This document shows, piece after piece, positions 1 to 12,500 of a DNA stretch of 64,000 nucleotides; within the stretch, counting starts at the first letter, position 1, and each line of letters opens with the position of its first letter. A program made the translations under genes and the position numbers. This DNA is from Legionella longbeachae (GTDB lineage: Bacteria; Pseudomonadota; Gammaproteobacteria; Legionellales; Legionellaceae): the NCBI RefSeq assembly GCF_004283175.1, contig NZ_RXNW01000005.1, positions 1 through 64,000 on the forward strand, given 5' to 3'. The notes beneath the pieces were generated by a model. It saw only the letters and a list, made by a program, of their open reading frames with translations, was not told the DNA's origin and ran no database searches.

Positions 1-3
1 TTT

Positions 4-120
4 TCCTGGCGACTATAGCGGTTTGGAACCACCTGAATCCATCTCGAACTCAGAAGTGAAACGAACATGCGCCAATGATAGTGTGAGGCTTCCTCATGTG
101 AAAGTAGGTCATCGCCAGGG
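4..120 (+). rRNA. rrf: 5S ribosomal RNA
   Basis: The segment begins with cctggcga and ends with tcgccagg, which pair to form the terminal helix of 5S rRNA, and the middle has the conserved 5S blocks (gaactcagaagtgaaac, gtaggtcatcgcc). It is the 3' end of an rRNA operon whose 23S and 16S genes lie off the left edge. The tRNAs downstream may be co-transcribed with it. A short T-run follows directly (about 121-128). The exact ends are good to a base or two. Confidence 0.93.
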
Positions 121-196
121 TCTTTTTTAGTGGCAAATCGAGCATCTTAATGCTGGAAGTCACAATATTGCCTAGAGCATGAGCAAAAAAGTATAT

Positions 197-272
<76 letters not shown>

Positions 273-341
273 TCTTGTGAGGTTAACCGTTAACAATATG
301 TTGACATTCTATTCATCTTAAAAGACAATAATGTTCTTTTT

Positions 342-427
<86 letters not shown>

Positions 428-448
428 TTTTGAGAAGGACAAATACAA

Positions 449-522
449 GCGGGTGTAGTTCAATGGTAGAACTTCAGCCTTCCAAGCTGATAGCGTGGGT
501 TCGATTCCCATCACCCGCTCCA
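449..522 (+). tRNA. glyT: tRNA-Gly (anticodon TCC)
   Basis: A 74-nt tRNA with acceptor stem GCGGGTG pairing to CACCCGC, anticodon loop CTTCCAA, TTCGATTCC T-loop and encoded CCA. It lies 22 nt after tRNA-Tyr. Confidence 0.96.
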
Positions 523-573
523 AATTAATAGTAATATTTGCTTGTGCATATAGTCAGCAAGCGAGTATGTAAG

Positions 574-649
<76 letters not shown>

Positions 650-681
650 TAACGTAAAATAGCAAATGGGGAGACTTTCCA

Positions 682-1872
682 ATGGCGAAGGAAAAATTTG
701 AACGTAAAAAGCCACATGTGAATGTGGGAACGATCGGTCACGTAGACCACGGTAAGACCACATTAACAGCGGCGATTACCACGATTATGGCGAAGAAGTT
801 TGGTGGTATAGCAAAAGCATACGATCAGATCGATGCTGCACCAGAAGAAAGAGAGCGAGGCATCACAATCTCAACAGCGCACGTTGAATACGAATCAGCG
901 AACAGACACTATGCGCATGTTGATTGCCCCGGACATGCTGACTATGTGAAGAACATGATTACAGGTGCTGCACAAATGGACGGAGCGATACTTGTAGTAT
1001 CTGCAGCAGATGGTCCTATGCCTCAAACTAGAGAACATATTCTATTGTCACGACAAGTAGGGGTGCCCTACATAGTAGTGTTTATGAATAAGGCGGACAT
1101 GGTTGATGATCCAGAGCTCTTAGAGCTTGTAGAAATGGAAGTCCGTGATTTGTTGAGCAGTTATGATTTTCCTGGTGATGATATTCCAATTGTTGTTGGA
1201 TCTGCATTGAAAGCATTAGAAGGTGATACCAGTGATATTGGGGTGCCAGCAATAGAGAAATTGGTAGAGACTATGGATTCTTATATTCCAGAGCCTGTAA
1301 GAAACATTGACAAATCGTTCTTATTACCGATTGAAGATGTATTTTCAATATCTGGCCGAGGAACAGTAGTAACAGGACGTATCGAAAGCGGAATTATCAA
1401 AGTTGGCGAAGAGATCGAAATTGTAGGAATTCGTGATACTGCAAAGACTACCTGTACTGGTGTTGAGATGTTCCGTAAGTTATTAGACGAAGGACGTGCA
1501 GGTGATAACGTTGGTATATTACTCCGTGGAACAAAACGAGACGAAGTTGAGCGTGGTCAGGTATTAGCCAAACCAGGTACAATTAAGCCTCACACTAAAT
1601 TTGAAGCGGAAGTATACGTGTTATCTAAAGAAGAAGGTGGACGACATACCCCGTTTTTCAATGGATATAGACCACAGTTTTATTTTAGAACAACAGACGT
1701 AACAGGAACTTGTGATTTACCATCTGGAGTTGAAATGGTAATGCCTGGAGATAACGTACAGTTGGTTGTAAATTTACATGCACCCATTGCGATGGATGAA
1801 GGTTTACGTTTTGCAATTCGGGAAGGTGGCCGTACTGTTGGCGCCGGTGTTGTCGCTAAAATTATCGAGTAA
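682..1872 (+). CDS. tuf: Elongation factor Tu, copy 1
   Basis: Full-length 396-residue EF-Tu, the GTPase that delivers aminoacyl-tRNA to the ribosome. GTP-binding motifs are GHVDHGKT (residues 19-26), Thr62 in RGITI, DCPGH (81-85) and NKAD (136-139), followed by the two beta-barrel domains. The ATG follows a GGGGAG ribosome binding site. It sits in the tRNA-tuf arrangement that corresponds to E. coli tufB. The protein is identical to the second copy at 16967-18157, and the DNA also looks identical between start and stop codons while the flanks differ. Confidence 0.98.
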   Translation: MAKEKFERKKPHVNVGTIGHVDHGKTTLTAAITTIMAKKFGGIAKAYDQIDAAPEERERGITISTAHVEYESANRHYAHVDCPGHADYVKNMITGAAQMDGAILVVSAADGPMPQTREHILLSRQVGVPYIVVFMNKADMVDDPELLELVEMEVRDLLSSYDFPGDDIPIVVGSALKALEGDTSDIGVPAIEKLVETMDSYIPEPVRNIDKSFLLPIEDVFSISGRGTVVTGRIESGIIKVGEEIEIVGIRDTAKTTCTGVEMFRKLLDEGRAGDNVGILLRGTKRDEVERGQVLAKPGTIKPHTKFEAEVYVLSKEEGGRHTPFFNGYRPQFYFRTTDVTGTCDLPSGVEMVMPGDNVQLVVNLHAPIAMDEGLRFAIREGGRTVGAGVVAKIIE

Positions 1873-1893
1873 TAAGGTGAATTTTATGGCATG

Positions 1894-1902
1894 TGCTATG
1901 AT
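1894..1902 (+). promoter_or_regulatory. Candidate extended -10 promoter for tRNA-Trp/secE/nusG
   Basis: TGCTATGAT is an extended -10 element (TG-n-TATGAT), 20 nt before tRNA-Trp. No convincing -35 is seen at normal spacing. The element lies in the loop of an inverted repeat (GGCATG 1888-1893 with CATGCC 1907-1912). It is the only promoter-like signal between tuf and tRNA-Trp. Confidence 0.4.
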
Positions 1903-1922
1903 GGTCCATGCCAAATAAATAT

Positions 1923-1998
1923 AGGCCAGTAGCTCAATTGGCAGAGTGGCGGTCTCCAAAACCGCAGGTTGGGGGTTCGATTCCCTCCTGGCCTGCCA
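1923..1998 (+). tRNA. trpT: tRNA-Trp (anticodon CCA)
   Basis: A 76-nt tRNA with acceptor stem AGGCCAG pairing to CTGGCCT, anticodon loop TCTCCAAAA region giving CCA, TTCGATTCC T-loop and encoded CCA. Its 3' end is only 14 nt from the secE ATG, an arrangement conserved in many proteobacteria. Confidence 0.96.
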
Positions 1999-2012
1999 AC
2001 AAACAAGTGAAT

Positions 2013-2384
2013 ATGAAAAGTTCGAACGAAGCTCAAAGTAATACTAAAGATATAGTCTCTTGGGTCGCAATAGTTTTTATAACTTTAGCCTCCTTTTTTT
2101 GCACTTATTATTACACTTTATCAGGCCCTATAATTTCCATAATATGGCTTGCATGGTTTTTATTAGCTATGTTTTTGGCATATCTAACCTCTGTAGGTAA
2201 AAAAGTGTATCACTTTGCTCAAGAATCAAAAGTTGAGCTATTAAAGGTCGTTTGGCCTACACGTCAAGAAACGGTACAAACAACAACAATCGTTATTGTT
2301 ATGGTTACATTAACCGGATTTATACTCTGGGGAGTGGATTCAATAATGATGTGGGCTATCGCAAAAATAACGCATTTAGGGTGA
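2013..2384 (+). CDS. secE: Preprotein translocase subunit SecE
   Basis: A 123-residue inner membrane protein, one of the three core SecYEG subunits. Two hydrophobic helices occupy about residues 15-60, followed by the conserved cytoplasmic amphipathic segment ([18 protein letters not shown]) and a third membrane helix, as in E. coli SecE. The reading frame continues upstream through tRNA-Trp, so the ATG just after the tRNA is the plausible start; a GTG at 2007 in the same frame is the alternative. No clear ribosome binding site fits between tRNA and ATG. nusG starts 4 nt downstream. Confidence 0.9.
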   Translation: MKSSNEAQSNTKDIVSWVAIVFITLASFFCTYYYTLSGPIISIIWLAWFLLAMFLAYLTSVGKKVYHFAQESKVELLKVVWPTRQETVQTTTIVIVMVTLTGFILWGVDSIMMWAIAKITHLG

Positions 2385-2388
2385 TTCG

Positions 2389-2934
2389 GTGGAAGAGCAA
2401 AAATCCAAACAATGGTATGTTGTACATGCCTATTCCGGCTATGAAAATTTTGTTATGCGTGAAATTATATCCCGCGCAAAGCACCATAATTTAGAAGATA
2501 AAATTGGTGAAGTTGTCGTACCCTCAGAAGAAGTTGTTGAGATGCGTTCAGGTCAAAAGCGCAAGAGTACACGAAAATTTTTCCCAGGCTATGTATTAGT
2601 GAACATGGTTATGGATGATCAAACTTGGCATATGATACGAGCGATACCAAGAGTTTTAGGATTCATTGGTGGAACAAGTCAAACTCCTACACCTATCACA
2701 GACAAAGAAGCTCGAGCAATTATGCAGCGAGTAGAGGATGGAGTAACTAAGCCAAGACCCAAAATTTTATTTGAGCCTGGAGAGGTTGTACGAGTAAAAG
2801 AAGGTCCATTTGTTGACTTCAATGGAGTTGTTGAAGAAGTTAATTATGAGAAAAGCAGATTGAGAGTGGCAGTTCTAATTTTTGGACGCTCAACTCCAGT
2901 AGAACTTGAATTTAGTCAAGTAGAGAAGACTTAG
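2389..2934 (+). CDS. nusG: Transcription termination/antitermination factor NusG
   Basis: 181 residues, the same size as E. coli NusG. It binds RNA polymerase and couples it to Rho or to ribosomal S10. The N-terminal NGN domain ([22 protein letters not shown]) and the C-terminal KOW domain ([18 protein letters not shown]) are complete. The start is a GTG, 4 nt after the secE stop, so the two are co-translated. Confidence 0.96.
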   Translation: MEEQKSKQWYVVHAYSGYENFVMREIISRAKHHNLEDKIGEVVVPSEEVVEMRSGQKRKSTRKFFPGYVLVNMVMDDQTWHMIRAIPRVLGFIGGTSQTPTPITDKEARAIMQRVEDGVTKPRPKILFEPGEVVRVKEGPFVDFNGVVEEVNYEKSRLRVAVLIFGRSTPVELEFSQVEKT

Positions 2935-3057
2935 TTCGCTAAGGGGTTCTGATTAAATATAGATAATGCAACTAATTTAATCGTGAACTGTTTTATGTTA
3001 GGGGAGCTAGAGCTTAAGAAATCACTAAGACTAGCGCTTAACCCGTAAGGAGTAATC

Positions 3058-3492
3058 ATGGCAAAAAAAGTAGAAGCTTATATTAAGTTACAAATTCCAG
3101 CTGGTAAAGCAAATCCAAGTCCACCTGTAGGACCTGCATTAGGTCAAAGGGGTGTTAACATTATGGAATTTTGTAAAGCCTTCAATGCAGCGACACAACA
3201 AATGGAGCAAGGGTTACCTACTCCTGTTGTAATCACTGTATATAGTGATCGCAGTTTTACTTTCGTTACAAAAACACCTCCTGCTTCAGTTCTCTTGAAA
3301 AAAGCAGCAGGTATTCAAAGCGGAAGTGGCACACCCAACACGAAAAAAGTGGCCACACTTAACGTCAAGCAACTCGAAGAAATTGCAAAACTTAAGGAAC
3401 CTGATTTAACAGCAGCGAGTTTAGCAGCAGCAGTTAGATGTATTGCAGGTACAGCACGCAGTATGGGTATTGACGTTGAAGGTTTAGAATAG
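3058..3492 (+). CDS. rplK: 50S ribosomal protein L11
   Basis: 144-residue L11 that binds the GTPase-associated region of 23S rRNA. It has the proline-rich N-terminal part ([20 protein letters not shown]) and the C-terminal RNA-binding domain. An AAGGAG ribosome binding site precedes the ATG. The 123-nt leader (2935-3057) is where L1 feedback would act by analogy with E. coli; I could not identify a definite L1 operator fold in it. Confidence 0.97.
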   Translation: MAKKVEAYIKLQIPAGKANPSPPVGPALGQRGVNIMEFCKAFNAATQQMEQGLPTPVVITVYSDRSFTFVTKTPPASVLLKKAAGIQSGSGTPNTKKVATLNVKQLEEIAKLKEPDLTAASLAAAVRCIAGTARSMGIDVEGLE

Positions 3493-3501
3493 GGGGTTGC
3501 C

Positions 3502-4197
3502 ATGGCAAAAGTATCTAAGAAACAAAAAAAGATTTTAGACGTAGTTAAGGCGGGTCATTTGTATAGTGCAAATGATGCAATAGGCATTTTAAAACAATTT
3601 GCATCAACTAAATTCCGTGAAAGCCTTGATATCAGTGTGAACTTGGGTGTTGATCCTCGGAAATCAGACCAAGTAGTCCGTTCATCAACTAATTTACCCA
3701 AAGGTACAGGAAAGGTTGTCCGTGTAGCAGTTTTTGCTCAAGGTGATAATGCAACTAAAGCAAAAGATGCCGGTGCAGATATAGTTGGGTTTGAAGATCT
3801 AGCTGAAAAAATTAAAGGTGGAGCCATGGATTTTGATGTTGTCATTGCAACTCCAGATGCAATGCGCATTGTTGGTCAACTTGGTCAAGTGTTAGGTCCA
3901 AGAGGTTTAATGCCAAATCCAAAAGTTGGAACCGTTACTACGAATGTTGAAGCTGCAGTGAAAGATGCAAAATCAGGACAAGTACGCTACAGAACTGATA
4001 AAAATGGTATTATTCATTGTACTGTTGGAAAAGTTGATTTCGCAGCTGAAGATATTATTGAGAACATCGTTGCCTTAATAAATGACTTGAAAAAGGCAAA
4101 GCCTTCTTCATCAAAAGGACAGTATTTAAAGAAAATTTCTTTGTCCACGACAATGGGACCTGGTTTGTCTATTGATATTTCATCAATACCTGTGTAA
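3502..4197 (+). CDS. rplA: 50S ribosomal protein L1
   Basis: 231-residue L1, the protein of the mobile L1 stalk and, in E. coli, translational repressor of the L11 operon. The signature [15 protein letters not shown] lies near residue 130-145. It starts 9 nt after rplK with a GGGG-type ribosome binding site, so the two genes form the L11 operon. Confidence 0.97.
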   Translation: MAKVSKKQKKILDVVKAGHLYSANDAIGILKQFASTKFRESLDISVNLGVDPRKSDQVVRSSTNLPKGTGKVVRVAVFAQGDNATKAKDAGADIVGFEDLAEKIKGGAMDFDVVIATPDAMRIVGQLGQVLGPRGLMPNPKVGTVTTNVEAAVKDAKSGQVRYRTDKNGIIHCTVGKVDFAAEDIIENIVALINDLKKAKPSSSKGQYLKKISLSTTMGPGLSIDISSIPV

Positions 4198-4220
4198 TAT
4201 ATCCACCCATTTTAAGAATT

Positions 4221-4335
4221 CACGGCATAGATTTGGTTCCATGCCGTCGAAGACCGCAGGTGCAATCGCTTAATTTCCTGCGCAGACGGTGAACCGGCTC
4301 CAATTTACAGAGACGGCCACCATAACTGACAAATC
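4221..4335 (+). promoter_or_regulatory. Ribosomal protein L10 leader
   Basis: The 171-nt gap between rplA and rplJ has a hairpin (CGGCAT...ATGCCG, about 4223-4246) followed by the conserved gaagaccgcagg...cctgcgcagacggtg pattern of the L10 leader, in which GCAGG pairs with CCTGC. In E. coli the L10(L12)4 complex binds this RNA and represses rplJL translation. Recognition is by sequence pattern; a covariance model would settle the edges. Confidence 0.75.
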
Positions 4336-4368
4336 CTCGTGATTTGTAACTATTAGGAGGTCAGTAAC

Positions 4369-4893
4369 GTGACATTAAATTTAGCTGCAAAAAAAGCTGT
4401 TGTTGAAGAAGTGACTGCGGTCGCCTCAAAGGCTATTTCGGCAGTAGTTGCTGATTATCGAGGTTTAACTGTTAATCAAATGACGCATTTACGTAGTGAA
4501 GCACGTAAGTCAGGTGTTTATCTTCGTGTTGTAAGAAATACTTTAACAAGAAGAGCATTTAAAAACACTGAATTTGAGTGCTTAAACGACTTGCTGGTAG
4601 GGCCGTTATTTGTTGCTTTGTCATTAGAAGCTCCTAGTGATGCAGCAAGACTACTTAAAGAATTCTCAAAGACATTTGAAAAACTTGAAGTTAAAGCATT
4701 ATCAGTTGGCGGTAAAGTTTATTCAGCAGATCAAATCGATGCTGTTGCAAGCTTACCTACTCGTGATGAAGCTATAGCCAAGTTAATGTATGTGATGAAA
4801 GCGCCAGTTGAAAAATTTGTCCGAACTCTTGCTGAGCCACATGCTAAATTAGTAAGAACCTTAGCAGCAGTAAAAGATAAGAAAGCAGGTTAA
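4369..4893 (+). CDS. rplJ: 50S ribosomal protein L10
   Basis: 174-residue L10, base of the L7/L12 stalk. It has the N-terminal rRNA-binding domain with YRGLTVNQMTHLR and VVRNTLTRRA, and a C-terminal helix for L12 dimers. The start is GTG after a strong AGGAGG ribosome binding site 10 nt upstream. It is likely autoregulated through the leader at 4221-4335. Confidence 0.97.
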   Translation: MTLNLAAKKAVVEEVTAVASKAISAVVADYRGLTVNQMTHLRSEARKSGVYLRVVRNTLTRRAFKNTEFECLNDLLVGPLFVALSLEAPSDAARLLKEFSKTFEKLEVKALSVGGKVYSADQIDAVASLPTRDEAIAKLMYVMKAPVEKFVRTLAEPHAKLVRTLAAVKDKKAG

Positions 4894-4936
4894 ATCTCTT
4901 TAAATCAATAAATTAATTTTAAATCAGGAGCTAGTA

Positions 4937-5311
4937 ATGGCTGTGTCAAAAAATGATATTTTAGAAACCATAGCAAACATGTCTGTTATGGAAGTTGTTG
5001 AACTAATCGAAGCAATGGAAGAGAAATTTAATGTTTCTGCTGCCGCTGCTGCTGTTGCTGTTGCTGCGCCTGCCGCTGCTGCTGCAGCTGTTGAAGAACA
5101 AACTGAATTTACAGTTGTTATGACCAGCTTTGGTGCAAACAAAGTAAATGTTATTAAAGCAGTTCGTGGAATTACTGGTCTTGGCTTAAAAGAAGCTAAA
5201 GATTTAGTAGAAGGCGCTCCTTCAACAATTAAAGAAGCTGTATCTAAAGATGAAGCTGCTAATATCAAGAAAGAACTTGAAGAAGCCGGTGCTTCAGTAG
5301 AAGTTAAATAA
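4937..5311 (+). CDS. rplL: 50S ribosomal protein L7/L12
   Basis: 124-residue L7/L12, the flexible stalk protein that recruits translational GTPases. The N-terminal dimerisation helix (about 1-33), an alanine-rich hinge (about 34-51) and the C-terminal domain with [11 protein letters not shown] are all visible. The repetitive GCT/GCC hinge codons create an alanine-rich open frame on the opposite strand that is not a gene. Confidence 0.97.
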   Translation: MAVSKNDILETIANMSVMEVVELIEAMEEKFNVSAAAAAVAVAAPAAAAAAVEEQTEFTVVMTSFGANKVNVIKAVRGITGLGLKEAKDLVEGAPSTIKEAVSKDEAANIKKELEEAGASVEVK

Positions 5312-5334
5312 TAAAGTTATATCAATGAGATAGG

Positions 5335-5363
5335 AACCCAGCCATGTTTTCATGGCTGGGTTT
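5335..5363 (+). terminator. Attenuator-like hairpin between rplL and rpoB
   Basis: A perfect 12-bp inverted repeat: AACCCAGCCATG (5335-5346), loop TTTT, CATGGCTGGGTT (5351-5362), ending in only three Ts. E. coli has both a partial terminator and an RNase III site in the same interval, so this stem may lower rpoBC expression relative to rplJL by either route. The short T-run argues for partial rather than full termination. Confidence 0.6.
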
Positions 5364-5402
5364 ACGTGTTTGAAGTCATCAATAATTTACAGAGGAAACA
5401 CC

Positions 5403-8400
5403 ATGGCCGTTGCAGAAGCTAAACCTCAATATTCGCATGCTGAGAAAAAACGATTTCGCAAAAGCTTTGGTAAGCAGGCCGATAAAATGGCAATACCAAA
5501 TCTGCTTGAAATTCAATTAAAATCTTATAGGGATTTCCTTCAGGCCGATAGCAAAGCAAATGAACACTTTAATACAGGATTACATGCTGCATTTTCTTCA
5601 GTGTTCCCAATTGATAGTTTTTCTGGCAATGCAAGACTTGAATATGTTGGCTATAAGCTTGGTGAACCAGCATTTGATGTGCGCGAATGCAAATTAAGAG
5701 GCTTAACTTATTCTGCACCATTAAGGGTTAAAATAAGACTTGTTATTCTTGATAAAGATGCAAGCGAAGATCCTAAGCCAATCAAAGATATTAGAGAACA
5801 AGATGTATTTATGGGTGAAATACCTTTAATGACCGATGTTGGGACGTTTGTCATAAATGGCACCGAAAGAGTAGTTGTCTCTCAATTACATCGTTCACCT
5901 GGTGTCATATTTGAACATGACAAGGGTAAAACCCATTCATCTGGAAAATTACTCTATTCTGCACGAATTATTCCATATAGAGGCTCATGGCTAGATTTTG
6001 AGTTCGATCCTAAAGATTGTGTTTATGTCCGAATTGACAGGAGACGTAAACTACCGGTTAGTATTTTGCTACGGGCATTAGGCTATGAAACAGAAGATAT
6101 TCTGGGCGAGTTTTTTGAAATGACAAGCTGTCATCTTAAAAATGGCGAATATCATATAGATTTAATTCCCCAACGCCTACGAGGCGAAATAGCATCTTTT
6201 GATATTCTTGTGCCTGGAACAGGTGAGCTTATTGTTGAGCAAGGACGAAGAATCACTGCGCGTCATATTAAACAAATGGAAAAGGCGCAGATGAAAGATC
6301 TCATTGTGCCTCGAGATTATTTAATAGGCAAAACGTTAGCAAAAAATATTATTGATACCTTAACTGGCGAGTTGGTTGCACAAGCAAATGATGAAGTCAC
6401 AGAAGATTTACTCGATGCAATGATCACAAGTGGTATTCATGAATTTGATATGATTTATACCAATGATTTAGATCATGGTTCTTATATTTCTGATACAGTA
6501 AAGATCGATCCAACTTCGAGTCAACTAGAAGCTCTTGTGGAAATATACCGCATGATGCGTCCTGGTGAGCCACCAACAAAGGAAGCTGCAGAGGCGTTAT
6601 TTAAAAATCTGTTTTTTGTAGAAGAGCGATATGATCTATCAGCAGTAGGTAGGATGAAGTTTAATCGCCGTGTTGGTCGAAAGAATGATGATGGTCCGGG
6701 AACATTGACCAAAGAAGACATAATGGCAGTTATCAAGACATTAATTGACATTAGGAACGGTATTGGAATGGTCGATGATATCGATCATCTTGGCAACCGT
6801 AGAGTTCGTAGCGTTGGTGAAATGACTGAAAACCAATTTAGAGTTGGTCTTGTACGCGTTGAAAGAGCAGTTAAAGAGCGATTGAGTTTAGTTGAATCTG
6901 AAAATTTAATGCCTCAAGATTTAATTAATGCAAAACCGGTTTCTGCTGCGATTAAGGAATTTTTTGGTTCAAGTCAGTTATCTCAATTTATGGATCAAGT
7001 AAATCCACTATCAGGTGTAACGCATAAGCGCAGGGTATCAGCTTTGGGCCCAGGTGGATTGACTCGAGAGCGTGCTGGCTTTGAAGTCCGTGACGTACAT
7101 ACCACCCACTATGGACGAGTATGTCCAATTGAAACGCCAGAAGGCCCAAACATTGGTTTGATTAACTCATTATCTGTTTATGCGCGAACAAATGATTATG
7201 GTTTTATTGAAACTCCATGCCGAAAAGTAATTGAGGGCCGTGTTACAGATGAAATTGAATATTTATCAGCTATCGAAGAAGTAGACCAATATATCGCTCA
7301 ATCAAGTGTAGCTCTTGACGAGGATGGAAATATTTTAGCTGATTTGGTTCCTTGTAGACATCAAAATGAGTTCTCACTGACTACTCCAGATAAGATTAAC
7401 TACATGGACATTTCGCCCAAACAGATTGTATCTGTAGCGGCTTCTTTGATTCCCTTCCTGGAGCATGACGACGCAAACCGTGCTTTAATGGGATCAAACA
7501 TGCAACGCCAGGCAGTTCCTACATTGCGGTCAGAAAAGCCATTGGTAGGTACTGGTATGGAGCGCATCGTTGCATCAGACTCAGGGGTTTCTGTAGTAGC
7601 AAAACGTGGAGGAGTAATCGATCTAGTTGATGCTTCACGTATTGTTGTACGTGTGAATGATGATGAAACAACGGCTGGTGAAACAGGCGTTGATATATAT
7701 AATTTAACCAAATATTTTCGTTCAAACCAAGATACTTGTATCAATCAACGCCCTATTGTAAAAACAGGCGACATGATTCAAAGAGGCGATGTTTTAGCTG
7801 ATGGTCCCTGTACCGATATGGGGGAACTTGCTTTAGGGCAAAATTTATTAGTTGCATTTATGCCATGGAATGGATACAACTTCGAAGACTCTATTCTTAT
7901 TTCTGAGCGTATTGTTCAAGATGATCGTTTTACAACTATTCACATAGAAGAACTGACATGTATTGCTCGAGATACTAAATTGGGAGCAGAGGAAATAACT
8001 GCGGATATACCCAATGTAGGTGAATCAGCACTTTCTAGTTTGGATGAATCAGGTGTTGTATATATTGGTGCAGAAGTTAATGCTGGGGATATATTAGTAG
8101 GAAAGGTAACACCTAAAGGTGAAACTCAACTTACCCCGGAAGAAAAATTATTAAGGGCTATCTTTGGCGAAAAAGCATCTGATGTTAAAGATTCTTCATT
8201 ACGAGTCCCATCAGGTATGAATGGTACTGTAATTGACGTACAAGTATTCACGCGTGATGGATTGGAAAAGGATGCACGTGCAAAGAGCATTGAAGAAGAG
8301 CATCTTGCTCGAGTACGTAAAGATCTTGTTGATGAGCGTCGTATTCGTGAGGAAGATATTTATCATCGTGTATCAAATATTATTCTTGACAAGGTTGCTA

Positions 8401-9509
8401 CAGGTGGCCCAGGTAATTTGAGACCTGGTTCAAAAGTAACACAAGAATATTTACAAAGTATAACTAGAGACAAATGGTTCGATATTCGTTTAGAAAATGA
8501 CACAACAAGTCAGCAATTAGAACAGCTTTCCAAGCAGCTGGAAATGCTGACTAAAGAGATGGAAAAGCGCTTTAATGATAGCAGAAAGAAAATTATTCAA
8601 GGCGATGATTTAGCTCCTGGCGTATTGAAAATCGTTAAGGTATATCTTGCTGTTAAACGAAGAATCCAACCTGGTGATAAAATGGCTGGACGCCATGGTA
8701 ACAAAGGGGTTATCTCTATTGTTGTACCAGTAGAAGATATGCCTCATATGGAAGATGGTACAGCTGTAGATATCGTATTAAATCCATTAGGCGTACCTTC
8801 GCGTATGAATATTGGACAGGTATTAGAAACACATCTTGGTTTAGCTGCTAAAGGATTAGGAAATAAAATCTCTCAAATGTTGGATTTAAAGCAGAATGCT
8901 ACTGAAATTCGAACTTTCTTGAATAAAATATATAATCACGATGGCATACAAAGAGTAAATCTCGATTGCCTAAATGATGAAGAGCTGTATCGCTTGGCAG
9001 ATAATTTGCGTGCTGGCGTGCCAATGGCTACTCCTGTTTTTGATGGGGCCTCTGAAGCAGAAATAAAAAGCATGCTGCAACTGGCCGATCTATCACCTGA
9101 TGGAAAAACTGTTTTATATGATGGTAGAACAGGTAATCGATTTGATAATCCGGTAACAGTCGGATACATGTATATGCTAAAACTAAACCATCTGGTTGAT
9201 GATAAAATGCATGCTCGCTCTACTGGTTCCTACAGCCTGGTAACACAACAGCCACTTGGCGGTAAAGCCCAGTTTGGAGGACAACGCTTTGGAGAAATGG
9301 AAGTATGGGCACTTGAAGCATATGGCGCAGCTTATACATTACAGGAAATGTTGACTGTAAAATCAGATGACGTTGGAGGTAGAACAAAAATCTACAAAAA
9401 TATAGTCGATGGAGACCATCGCATGGATCCGGGAATGCCTGAATCTTTCAACGTACTATTGAAAGAAATCCGTGCTTTGGGAATAGATATAGAACTCGAA
9501 CACGATTAA
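5403..9509 (+). CDS. rpoB: DNA-directed RNA polymerase subunit beta
   Basis: 1368-residue RNA polymerase beta subunit. The rifampicin pocket (SQLSQFMDQ...[12 protein letters not shown]) is intact, with Asp531, His541 and Ser546 at the positions of E. coli D516, H526 and S531, so no classical resistance mutation is present. The C-terminal [22 protein letters not shown] block is present. The frame is open upstream through the rplL-rpoB hairpin, but the ATG at 5403 follows CAGAGGAAACACC, a good ribosome binding site, and gives the normal length. Confidence 0.97.
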   Translation: MAVAEAKPQYSHAEKKRFRKSFGKQADKMAIPNLLEIQLKSYRDFLQADSKANEHFNTGLHAAFSSVFPIDSFSGNARLEYVGYKLGEPAFDVRECKLRGLTYSAPLRVKIRLVILDKDASEDPKPIKDIREQDVFMGEIPLMTDVGTFVINGTERVVVSQLHRSPGVIFEHDKGKTHSSGKLLYSARIIPYRGSWLDFEFDPKDCVYVRIDRRRKLPVSILLRALGYETEDILGEFFEMTSCHLKNGEYHIDLIPQRLRGEIASFDILVPGTGELIVEQGRRITARHIKQMEKAQMKDLIVPRDYLIGKTLAKNIIDTLTGELVAQANDEVTEDLLDAMITSGIHEFDMIYTNDLDHGSYISDTVKIDPTSSQLEALVEIYRMMRPGEPPTKEAAEALFKNLFFVEERYDLSAVGRMKFNRRVGRKNDDGPGTLTKEDIMAVIKTLIDIRNGIGMVDDIDHLGNRRVRSVGEMTENQFRVGLVRVERAVKERLSLVESENLMPQDLINAKPVSAAIKEFFGSSQLSQFMDQVNPLSGVTHKRRVSALGPGGLTRERAGFEVRDVHTTHYGRVCPIETPEGPNIGLINSLSVYARTNDYGFIETPCRKVIEGRVTDEIEYLSAIEEVDQYIAQSSVALDEDGNILADLVPCRHQNEFSLTTPDKINYMDISPKQIVSVAASLIPFLEHDDANRALMGSNMQRQAVPTLRSEKPLVGTGMERIVASDSGVSVVAKRGGVIDLVDASRIVVRVNDDETTAGETGVDIYNLTKYFRSNQDTCINQRPIVKTGDMIQRGDVLADGPCTDMGELALGQNLLVAFMPWNGYNFEDSILISERIVQDDRFTTIHIEELTCIARDTKLGAEEITADIPNVGESALSSLDESGVVYIGAEVNAGDILVGKVTPKGETQLTPEEKLLRAIFGEKASDVKDSSLRVPSGMNGTVIDVQVFTRDGLEKDARAKSIEEEHLARVRKDLVDERRIREEDIYHRVSNIILDKVATGGPGNLRPGSKVTQEYLQSITRDKWFDIRLENDTTSQQLEQLSKQLEMLTKEMEKRFNDSRKKIIQGDDLAPGVLKIVKVYLAVKRRIQPGDKMAGRHGNKGVISIVVPVEDMPHMEDGTAVDIVLNPLGVPSRMNIGQVLETHLGLAAKGLGNKISQMLDLKQNATEIRTFLNKIYNHDGIQRVNLDCLNDEELYRLADNLRAGVPMATPVFDGASEAEIKSMLQLADLSPDGKTVLYDGRTGNRFDNPVTVGYMYMLKLNHLVDDKMHARSTGSYSLVTQQPLGGKAQFGGQRFGEMEVWALEAYGAAYTLQEMLTVKSDDVGGRTKIYKNIVDGDHRMDPGMPESFNVLLKEIRALGIDIELEHD

Positions 9510-9555
9510 CTTTTCAACGATACATACTGATTAACAAATTTTTGGAGGCATAGAC

Positions 9556-12500
9556 TTGAGTACTCTAAGCGACGACCCAATGAATGAACCAATGAGAAAA
9601 GCCCCTGTAATGAGTGACCTGTTAGGTATCCTCAAACAACAGGGACAAAGTGAAGAGTTTGATGCAATTAAAATTGCTTTAGCATCTCCTGAGCTAATTC
9701 GTTCATGGTCATATGGTGAGGTAAAAAAACCTGAAACTATTAATTATCGTACGTTTAAACCAGAACGAGATGGTTTATTCTGCGCTAAAACTTTCGGACC
9801 TGTAAAAGATTATGAATGTTTGTGCGGCAAATATAAACGATTGAAACATCGTGGTGTTATTTGCGAAAAATGTGGTGTTGAGCTGGCTTTAGCAAAAGTT
9901 CGACGTGAGCGTATGGGCCATATTGAACTTGCAAGCCCGGTAGCACATATCTGGTTTCTTAAATCATTACCATCCAGGATTGGTCTGCTTTTAGATATGA
10001 CTCTCAGAGATATTGAGCGAGTTTTATATTTCGAAGCATTTGTTGTTGTTGATCCAGGAATGACCGAACTTGAACGAGGTCAACTATTAAATGATGAGGC
10101 ATATCTGGATGCAATGGAACAATATGGTGATGAATTTGATGCACGAATGGGCGCGGAAGCAATTCGTGACTTACTTCGCCAAGTTGATTTAGAAGACGAA
10201 ATAAGAAGCTTACGTGAAGAATTACCAACTACAAATTCTGAAACGAAAATTAAAAAGATCACTAAACGCTTAAAACTACTTGAAGCATTTTATGATTCAG
10301 GCAATAAACCTGAATGGATGATTATGGATGTCTTGCCTGTTCTTCCACCAGATTTAAGGCCATTAGTACCATTAGATGGTGGACGATTCGCTACGTCCGA
10401 TCTTAATGACTTATACCGTCGTGTTATTAATAGAAACAACCGTTTGAAACGTTTGTTAGATCTTAATGCGCCTGACATTATCGTTCGTAATGAAAAGAGA
10501 ATGTTGCAAGAATCAGTTGATGCACTTTTGGATAATGGTCGTCGTGGTCGTGCAATCACTGGCACTAATAAACGGCCTCTAAAATCATTAGCCGATATGA
10601 TTAAAGGGAAACAAGGCCGTTTTCGTCAAAATCTTTTGGGTAAGCGTGTTGATTATTCCGGACGTTCAGTAATTGTTGTAGGACCTACTTTAAAACTCCA
10701 CCAATGTGGACTGCCAAAAAAAATGGCGCTTGAACTCTTTAAGCCATTTATATTCAGTAAGCTTGAGTTCAGAGGTCTAGCTACAACGATTAAAGCCGCT
10801 AAGAAAATGGTTGAGCGCGAGGAATCTGTTGTTTGGGATATTTTAGATGACGTTATCCGAGAGCATCCTATTCTACTTAACAGAGCACCTACACTACACC
10901 GACTTGGTATACAGGCGTTTGAACCTGTTTTAATTGAAGGTAAAGCAATTCAACTTCATCCACTGGTATGTACAGCTTATAACGCTGACTTTGACGGTGA
11001 CCAAATGGCAGTGCATGTGCCGTTAACACTTGAGGCACAGTTGGAAGCACGCTCACTAATGATGTCGACAAACAACATTCTGTCGCCAGCAAGTGGAGAA
11101 CCAATTATTGTTCCTAGCCAAGACGTTGTTTTAGGTTTGTATTACTTAACTCGAGAAAAAGTTAATGCTTTAGGCGAAGGTAAAATTTTTGTGAGTGCAC
11201 AAGAAGCGCAGAATTTTTATGAAGCAGGCCATCTTGATATTCATGCAAAAATCAAGATTCGTATGCCTAAAGAAAATGAAGCGGGACATCATCTTGTTGA
11301 GACTACAGTTGGCCGAGCTATTCTAGCTCAGATATTGCCAAAAGGGATGTCTTTTGTGCAAATAAACCGTACCATGACTAAAAAAGTAATTACTAAAGTT
11401 ATTGATACGTGCTATAGGACGTTTGGTCTGAAAGAAACTGTAATTTTTGCAGATAAATTGATGTATACAGGCTTCAAGTACGCGACACGTTCCGGTGCAT
11501 CTATTGGTATCGATGATATGGAAATACCTGACGATAAAGCGAGTATTATTGATCACGCTTATAATGAAGTTAGGGAAATAGAAGCACAATTCCGTTCTGG
11601 TTTAGTCACTAATGGAGAGCGCTACAATAAAGTTATTGATATTTGGTCCCGCACTAATGAGTTAGTTGCCAAATCAATGATGAGTAAGATTGCAACCGAA
11701 CAAGTTGCTAATGTGAAAGGTGAGCTCATAAGGCAAGAGTCCTTTAACCCCATATTTATGATGGCTGATTCAGGGGCGAGGGGTTCTGCTGCACAGATTA
11801 GACAGCTGGCTGGTATGCGTGGATTGATGGCAGCTCCAGATGGTTCAATTATTGAGACTCCTATTACGGCTAATTTCCGTGAAGGATTGAACGTATTTCA
11901 ATACTTCATTTCAACCCACGGTGCGCGTAAAGGTTTGGCTGATACGGCGTTGAAAACTGCTAACTCTGGATATTTGACGCGGCGTCTTGTTGATGTGGCT
12001 CAAGATGTGGTTATTACAGAGGATGATTGCGGTGTTGATACTGGCGTTCTAATGCAACCATTAATTGAAGGTGGTGATATTGTTGAACCACTTCATGAGC
12101 GGGTATTGGGACGAGTAGTTGCCGCTGATGTTTACATTCCTAACCACAGTGAACCCGTTGTCACTGCGGGAACCTTATTGGATGAGGCATGGGTTGAGAA
12201 GTTAGAAAAACAAGGTGTGGACCAAATTTTAGTTCGTTCACCAATTACATGCCAAACTCGATTTGGATTATGCGCCAAGTGTTATGGACGTGACTTAGCA
12301 CGAGGACATCTTGTTAACACTGGTGAAGCTGTTGGAATTATCGCTGCCCAATCAATTGGTGAACCTGGAACTCAGTTAACCATGCGTACATTCCACATTG
12401 GCGGAGCGGCTTCGAGGGCTACCGCAGCGAATAATATTCAGATCAAGACTAAAGGGGTTATTAGATTACATAATATTAAGACAGTAACTCATGAAAATAA

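Noticed and set aside
4924-5268. Alanine/threonine-rich open frame opposite rplL
   Set aside because: It mirrors the repetitive GCT/GCC codons of the rplL hinge; no ribosome binding site and full overlap with a certain gene.
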